Shown here: positions 59,427 to 64,000 of the stretch, one piece after another
How positions within the stretch are numbered: the first letter of the stretch is position 1
Layout: the number at the start of each line of letters is the position of its first letter
DNA from: Paenibacillus amylolyticus
GTDB taxonomy: Bacteria; Bacillota; Bacilli; Paenibacillales; Paenibacillaceae
Assembly: GCF_003719335.1 (NCBI RefSeq)
Contig: NZ_RIAS01000013.1
Location: 62,001 to 126,000, forward strand
Direction of reading: 5' to 3'
Length of the DNA stretch: 64,000 nucleotides
Program-made: the position numbers and the translations under genes
The notes under the pieces: model-generated
What the model saw: only the letters and a program-made list of their open reading frames with translations
Databases searched by the model: none
What the model was told of the DNA's origin: nothing

Positions 59427-60408
59427 TATCATGCCGCTTATTCGTAATGAGACCATTAAAATGGTCAAGAAGAAACGCCTTTATATTATTTTTATCGTTC
59501 TGGCTATCCTTGTACCGATGTTCACGTATGCACAGATGAAATCGGCTCAGAATAATCAAGACAAGTTCGGTGGGGACTGGAGACTTGAATTACAACAGGC
59601 GATAACGGATAATCAGAACTCGCTAGGCAGTGATCGGGTTCCCGAGGAATACAAAAAGTACAGAACCGTCTATATCCAGCAGATGCAATACTATCTGGAA
59701 AATAACATTAATCCCAAAGAACCAGGCGGTGTGACGTTTACAAGGGAGTTTATGAACAATGCTGTCGGATTGTTTATCCCGCTCTTGATTATGGCGATTG
59801 CTTCAGATCTGGTTTCAGGAGAGAGGACGACAGGCACGATCAAAATGTTGCTGACTCGCCCCGTTAGACGGTGGAAAGTGCTTCTTAGCAAACTGATCAC
59901 ATTGATCATGTTTGTCTCGATCATCGTCGTTTCTGCTTATGTGATCTGTTATGTTATATCTGGAGCCGTTTTTGGCTACAAAGGTTTCGGTATGCCTGTA
60001 TTCACTGGATTTAAAGTTGTCGGCACTGAAGTGGATATGTCTGCTGTTCATGCGGTTAGCCAGTGGCAGTACATGTTGATGCAAGCAGGTTTGATCTGGT
60101 TTGTGAGTATCATCGTGGCAATGCTGGCCTTTATGGTATCGGTTCTTGTTCGCAGTACAGCGGCAAGTATCGTAATTATGATGGCTGCGCTGATTGCGGG
60201 AACGATTCTAACCAACATGGCGGCCTCGTGGGAAACGGCGAAGTATTTGTTTATGGTCAACCTGGAACTGCCTGATTATTTGTCCGGCGGATTGCCACCA
60301 ATTGAAGGCATGAATCTCGGATTTTCCCTTATTGTGCTTAGTGTTTGGGGGATTGCATCACTCATTGTATCATTCCTTGTCTTTACGAAACGGGATATCT
60401 TGAATTAA
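59419..60408 (+). CDS. ABC-2 transporter permease
   Basis: A 329-aa membrane protein with about six helices: one near the N-terminus (RLYIIFIVLAILVPMFTYA), a roughly 75-residue outer loop, then five grouped after about 105 (LFIPLLIMAIASDLVSGERT, SIIVVSAYVICYVISGAVF). The SGERTTGTIKMLLTRPVRR loop is the ABC-2 coupling motif. Start choice: TTG 59419 is well spaced from AAGGTGA; GTG 59410 and ATG 59431 are in frame too. Paired with the upstream ATPase. No terminator is obvious before parE. Confidence 0.9.
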   Translation: MNNIMPLIRNETIKMVKKKRLYIIFIVLAILVPMFTYAQMKSAQNNQDKFGGDWRLELQQAITDNQNSLGSDRVPEEYKKYRTVYIQQMQYYLENNINPKEPGGVTFTREFMNNAVGLFIPLLIMAIASDLVSGERTTGTIKMLLTRPVRRWKVLLSKLITLIMFVSIIVVSAYVICYVISGAVFGYKGFGMPVFTGFKVVGTEVDMSAVHAVSQWQYMLMQAGLIWFVSIIVAMLAFMVSVLVRSTAASIVIMMAALIAGTILTNMAASWETAKYLFMVNLELPDYLSGGLPPIEGMNLGFSLIVLSVWGIASLIVSFLVFTKRDILN

Positions 60409-60483
60409 AATGGACAAGGATAAGAAAACATCTGTTTGCATTTCAGGCATTTTGTAGTTTCAAGTTAAGAAGGGGGAGCATGA

Positions 60484-62463
60484 ATGGTCGAGCAAATCGA
60501 TATGTCGGCAGGTTCGACAGGCGGAGGACAGGGCGCCTCGGGCTACGACGCGGACGACATTCAAGTACTTGAAGGACTGGTAGCGGTTCGGAAAAGGCCG
60601 GGGATGTACATCGGCAGCACCAGTACTTCAGGTCTACATCATTTGGTATGGGAGATCGTAGACAACGCTGTCGATGAGCACCTAGCCAAATTCTGCTCCA
60701 AAATCGATATCACGCTGCATAAGGACGGTTCTATTACGGTTCAGGATAACGGAAGGGGAATTCCGACTGGCATACATAAAACAGGGATTCCCACTCCCCA
60801 GGTCGTGTTTACGATTTTGCACGCAGGCGGTAAGTTCGGTGGATCAGGGTATAAAAAGTCAGGTGGTCTGCACGGTGTAGGGGCTTCGGTCACCAACGCA
60901 TTGTCAGAGTGGCTTGAAGTCGAAATTTTCCGGGATGGCAAGATTCATCGTCAACGTTTCGAATATTGGCAGGACAAAAAAGGCATCGAACATGTAGGGG
61001 AACCCGTAACCGGTCTTGAAGTATTGGGTAATACCAATCGCACAGGCACCAAAGTTACGTTTAAACCGGATATTCGCGTTTTTCAGAATGGAATTCAGTT
61101 GAATTATGATACGCTGGCTGAACGCCTTCAGGAGATTGCTTTCCTGAACTCGGGTCTGAAAATTGTGCTGAAGGACGAACGTTCAGGCAACCAGGATGAA
61201 TTCATGTACGAGGGCGGCGCGAGCCAGTTTGTGGAGTTCTTGAACGAAAATAAAGATGTGCTGCATGACGTTATTCACTTCTATGCGGATAAGGACGATA
61301 TCGAGGTAGAAGTGGCAATCCAGTATAACGCAGGATATACAGAAACACTTGCTTCCTTTGTCAATTCAATCCCGACACGTGGTGGGGGAACGCATGAGAC
61401 CGGATTCAGAGCAGCCTACACCCGTGTAATGAACGACTATGCTCGGCGTACCAGCATGATCAAGGAAAAAGATAAAAATCTGGAAGGCAATGATCTCCGT
61501 GAAGGCATGATGGCCGTAATTAGCGTCAAAATGTCCGAAGTTGAATTTGTCGGTCAGACCAAAGATCAGCTCGGAAGTGCTACTGCTCGAAGTGCAGTTG
61601 ATTCGGTAGTTTCCGAAAATATTCAACGTTTTCTGGAAGAGAACCCGCAGGTTGCACAGACCTTGATTCGCAAAGCTGTGCAAGCGTCCAAGGCGAGAGA
61701 AGCTGCGCGGAAAGCCCGTGACGAGATGCGTACAGGGAAAAAGCGTAGTGAAAGTTCTAATTTGAATGGCAAGCTCACGCCAGCGCAATCAAAGGATTTT
61801 ACACGCAATGAATTGTTTATCGTGGAAGGTGATTCTGCAGGCGGTTCAGCCAAGCAAGGACGGGATTCTAAAATACAGGCGATTCTGCCGTTAAAGGGAA
61901 AACCGTTGAATCCGGAAAAATCCAAGCTGGCGGATATTCTGAAAAATGAAGAGTATCGTGCAATTACAGCAGCAATAGGCGCAGGAATCGGAACGGAGTT
62001 TGCCGTAGAGGACAGCAATTATTCCAAAATCATCATCATGACGGATGCAGATACGGATGGAGCACATATTCAGGTGCTGTTACTTACGTTCTTTTACCGT
62101 TACATGAAACCATTAATTGATGCAGGGAAAGTATATATTGCGCAGCCGCCTTTATATAAACTCACTCGTAAATCCGGCAAGATGGCAACGGTAAGATATG
62201 CCTGGACGGATGAAGAACTTGCGAATTATATGAAAGAGTTCGGAAATAATGTCGAGTTACAGCGTTATAAAGGACTTGGTGAGATGAACCCGGATCAACT
62301 GTGGGAAACAACGATGAACCCGGAGACACGCGCTATGCTAAAAGTAGAGATTGTGGATGCAGCCAAAGCAGAGCGTCGTGTATCTACACTGATGGGTGAC
62401 AAAGTAGATCCGCGCAAACGCTGGATTGTAGAGAATGTCGACTTTACAGAGTACGAAGAATAG
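60484..62463 (+). CDS. parE: DNA topoisomerase IV subunit B
   Basis: ParE (659 aa), the ATPase half of topoisomerase IV, which decatenates daughter chromosomes. GHKL ATPase motifs: EIVDNAVDEHLA, DNGRGIPTGIH, GGLHGVGASVTNALS. Transducer domain about 235-400; TOPRIM has FIVEGDSAGGSAKQGRD, PLKGKPLNPEK and MTDADTDGAHI. A 20-residue Gly/Ser-rich N-terminal extension precedes the conserved start. AAGGGGGAG precedes the ATG. It is 12 nt before parC. Pairing with parC, away from dnaA/recF, supports ParE rather than GyrB, although I cannot test this by phylogeny. Confidence 0.93.
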   Translation: MVEQIDMSAGSTGGGQGASGYDADDIQVLEGLVAVRKRPGMYIGSTSTSGLHHLVWEIVDNAVDEHLAKFCSKIDITLHKDGSITVQDNGRGIPTGIHKTGIPTPQVVFTILHAGGKFGGSGYKKSGGLHGVGASVTNALSEWLEVEIFRDGKIHRQRFEYWQDKKGIEHVGEPVTGLEVLGNTNRTGTKVTFKPDIRVFQNGIQLNYDTLAERLQEIAFLNSGLKIVLKDERSGNQDEFMYEGGASQFVEFLNENKDVLHDVIHFYADKDDIEVEVAIQYNAGYTETLASFVNSIPTRGGGTHETGFRAAYTRVMNDYARRTSMIKEKDKNLEGNDLREGMMAVISVKMSEVEFVGQTKDQLGSATARSAVDSVVSENIQRFLEENPQVAQTLIRKAVQASKAREAARKARDEMRTGKKRSESSNLNGKLTPAQSKDFTRNELFIVEGDSAGGSAKQGRDSKIQAILPLKGKPLNPEKSKLADILKNEEYRAITAAIGAGIGTEFAVEDSNYSKIIIMTDADTDGAHIQVLLLTFFYRYMKPLIDAGKVYIAQPPLYKLTRKSGKMATVRYAWTDEELANYMKEFGNNVELQRYKGLGEMNPDQLWETTMNPETRAMLKVEIVDAAKAERRVSTLMGDKVDPRKRWIVENVDFTEYEE

Positions 62464-62475
62464 AAGGTGCTTGGA

Positions 62476-64000
62476 ATGAGTCTATCAGAACAATTTATGC
62501 CGGCCTTTCTCGAAGAGGTCGTGGGTGACCGTTTTGGTCGCTACTCCAAATATATTATTCAGGATCGAGCCATTCCCGATGTACGGGATGGATTGAAGCC
62601 AGTACAGCGGCGTATTCTTTACGCCATGTACGACTCGGGCAATACACCGGAGAAGCCATATCGTAAATCTGCAAAAACGGTAGGAGACGTTATGGGTAAT
62701 TATCACCCTCATGGTGACTCCTCGATCTATGAAGGTATGGTGCGGATGGCGCAGCCATGGAAAATGGGCCATATGCTTGTAGACGGGCATGGCAACTGGG
62801 GCTCACAAGATGATGATCCCGCTGCAGCTATGCGTTATACAGAGGCTCGTTTATCATCCATTGCGATGGAGATGCTTCGTGATATTGAGAAACGCACTGT
62901 ACTGTTCAAAGATAACTTTGATAATACAGCCAAGGAACCGGTGGTGTTGCCTTCCCGTTATCCCAATCTGCTCGTCAATGGGGTAAGCGGAATTTCTTCC
63001 GGATTTGCAACCGAGATTCCACCGCACAATTTGCGCGAAACGATTGATGCTTGTATTGCTGTAATGGAGAAACCATCCATTGAACTGGACGAAATCATGA
63101 TGTTCATCAAGGGACCTGATTTTCCAACAGGCGGCTTAATTATGGGCGGCGACGGTATCCTAGATGCATATCGTACAGGTAAAGGACGAATTTACATACG
63201 TTCCAAAACCGAAATCGAAAATATGCGTGGCGGCAAGCAGCAGATCGTTATTACGGAGATTCCTTATCAGGTGGTCAAATCCCGTCTTGTTACGGCGATG
63301 GAAAACATCCGTCTGGAGAAAAAGGTTGAGGGTATCGCAGAAGTTCGGGATGAAAGTGGACGCGAAGGATTGCGGATTGTTGTTGAGCTGAAAAAAGATG
63401 CGGATGCACAAGGGATTTTGGCTTATTTGCTGAAGAAAACCGACCTGCAAGTCACATACAACTTCAATATGGTTGCGATCGTAAACAAAGCGCCGCAACA
63501 GCTTGGTCTAAAAGCGATTCTGGAAGCTTATATTGCTCACCAACGCGAAGTAGTAACTTTCCGGACCAAGTATGAGCTGGAGAAAGCGGAAGACCGTGCT
63601 CATGTCCTGGAGGGGCTGGTGAAAGCCCTTAACATTCTAGATGAAGTGATTGCAGCGATTAAAGCTTCGAAGAATCGACAGGATGCTCAAAACAATCTGA
63701 TCTGGATGTTTGGGTTTACGGAACGTCAAGCGGATTCTATTCTCACCTTGCAATTGTATCGTTTGACGAATCTGGAGATTAATTCGCTACAAAAAGAGCT
63801 GGATGATCTCATGAAGAAAATTTCACAGCTGCGCTCGATTCTCGATAGTGATCGCAAGCTGATCGGGGTCATTCGTAAAGAACTGCTGGATATCAAAGAG
63901 AAGTACGGAATTGAGCGCCGCTCCGCCATTCAGGGTGAAGTAGAGGAACTCAAGGTTAATCTCGAAGTATTGGTCAACGCAGAAGATGTATTTGTGACAT
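62476..64000 (+). CDS. parC: DNA topoisomerase IV subunit A (5' part, truncated by window)
   Basis: An open frame from ATG 62476 (AAGGTG ribosome site) continues to the window edge, 508 codons with no stop. ParC carries the catalytic tyrosine Tyr121 in AMRYTEARL that breaks DNA. The winged-helix region with the quinolone-response positions (YHPHGDSSIYEGMV, residues 76-89) keeps Ser82, Ser83 and Glu86, the susceptible form. The C-terminal beta-pinwheel lies beyond the window. Cytoplasmic, forms an A2B2 complex with ParE. Confidence 0.93.
   Translation, partial: MSLSEQFMPAFLEEVVGDRFGRYSKYIIQDRAIPDVRDGLKPVQRRILYAMYDSGNTPEKPYRKSAKTVGDVMGNYHPHGDSSIYEGMVRMAQPWKMGHMLVDGHGNWGSQDDDPAAAMRYTEARLSSIAMEMLRDIEKRTVLFKDNFDNTAKEPVVLPSRYPNLLVNGVSGISSGFATEIPPHNLRETIDACIAVMEKPSIELDEIMMFIKGPDFPTGGLIMGGDGILDAYRTGKGRIYIRSKTEIENMRGGKQQIVITEIPYQVVKSRLVTAMENIRLEKKVEGIAEVRDESGREGLRIVVELKKDADAQGILAYLLKKTDLQVTYNFNMVAIVNKAPQQLGLKAILEAYIAHQREVVTFRTKYELEKAEDRAHVLEGLVKALNILDEVIAAIKASKNRQDAQNNLIWMFGFTERQADSILTLQLYRLTNLEINSLQKELDDLMKKISQLRSILDSDRKLIGVIRKELLDIKEKYGIERRSAIQGEVEELKVNLEVLVNAEDVFVT

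Noticed and set aside
1..64000. tRNA, rRNA, CRISPR array, insertion sequence or prophage
   Set aside because: No repeat-spacer pattern, transposase or integrase frame, or tRNA/rRNA-like sequence was noticed; a tRNA scan would be decisive for small RNAs.

Overview
The window is a chromosomal segment of a low-to-mid GC Gram-positive, spore-forming bacterium, most likely a Paenibacillus. I infer this from Bacillus-type gene order (birA-panBCD-dinG; ypmB near asnS-dnaD; parE-parC), a GerMN lipoprotein, an S-layer-homology protein, tandem amidases with copper-amine-oxidase-like N-domains, strong AGGAGG ribosome sites and U-tailed terminators. I see no rRNA, tRNA, CRISPR array, transposase or prophage. 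The window cuts birA at its left end and parC at its right end.

Layout. 1-6475: end of birA, a structured leader with a terminator-like hairpin, panB-panC-panD (pantothenate), a TPR gene whose stop lies in a MITE-like repeat, and dinG. 6694-9216: rex, an MTA/SAH deaminase and the cell-wall regulator tseB (ypmB). 9543-11565: a two-gene unit of a membrane-anchored unknown protein and a short FtsH-like ATPase-protease. 11699-15896: hydroxyacyl-CoA dehydrogenase and ackA, then asnS and dnaD. 16152-18523: an ECF sigma factor that apparently starts at ATT, a candidate anti-sigma factor, and a membrane protein with three TM2-like repeats.

18599-26006 (minus strand): mtnE, then a proline T-box leader, then proB-proA-proC-mtnW-mtnX-mtnB, so methionine salvage genes lie downstream of a proline-sensing attenuator. 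26148-29170: a Fur-controlled siderophore-binding lipoprotein and an AraC regulator carrying its own copy of the siderophore-binding domain. Then mtnU, a 60-residue unknown, a LysR regulator and divergent leuC-leuD. The lysR/leuC gap holds a 13-bp perfect inverted repeat, a sigma-A promoter, a Fur box and a small upstream ORF.

34364-42148: two paralogous cell-wall amidases, a GerMN lipoprotein, a three-SLH-domain protein, nth and a 90-residue unknown. 42591-50271: a double-headed dynamin (DynA type) with a GC-rich Ala/Pro linker, and a heterodimeric ABC exporter with one degenerate ATP site. 50520-54432: a second AraC/siderophore-binding fusion, a Fur-boxed siderophore lipoprotein and a ferredoxin-NADP reductase-like flavoprotein. 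54662-64000: purT with a GNAT gene, a CAP-domain secreted protein, an SGNH hydrolase, an ABC-2 transporter pair, parE and partial parC.

Themes: iron is controlled at several sites (four Fur-like boxes, one at leuC), methionine salvage is scattered (mtaD-like, mtnE, mtnW, mtnX, mtnB, mtnU), and much of the window serves the envelope. The most promising undescribed items are the apparent split FtsH unit, the ATT-start sigma operon, and the proline T-box ahead of methionine salvage genes.
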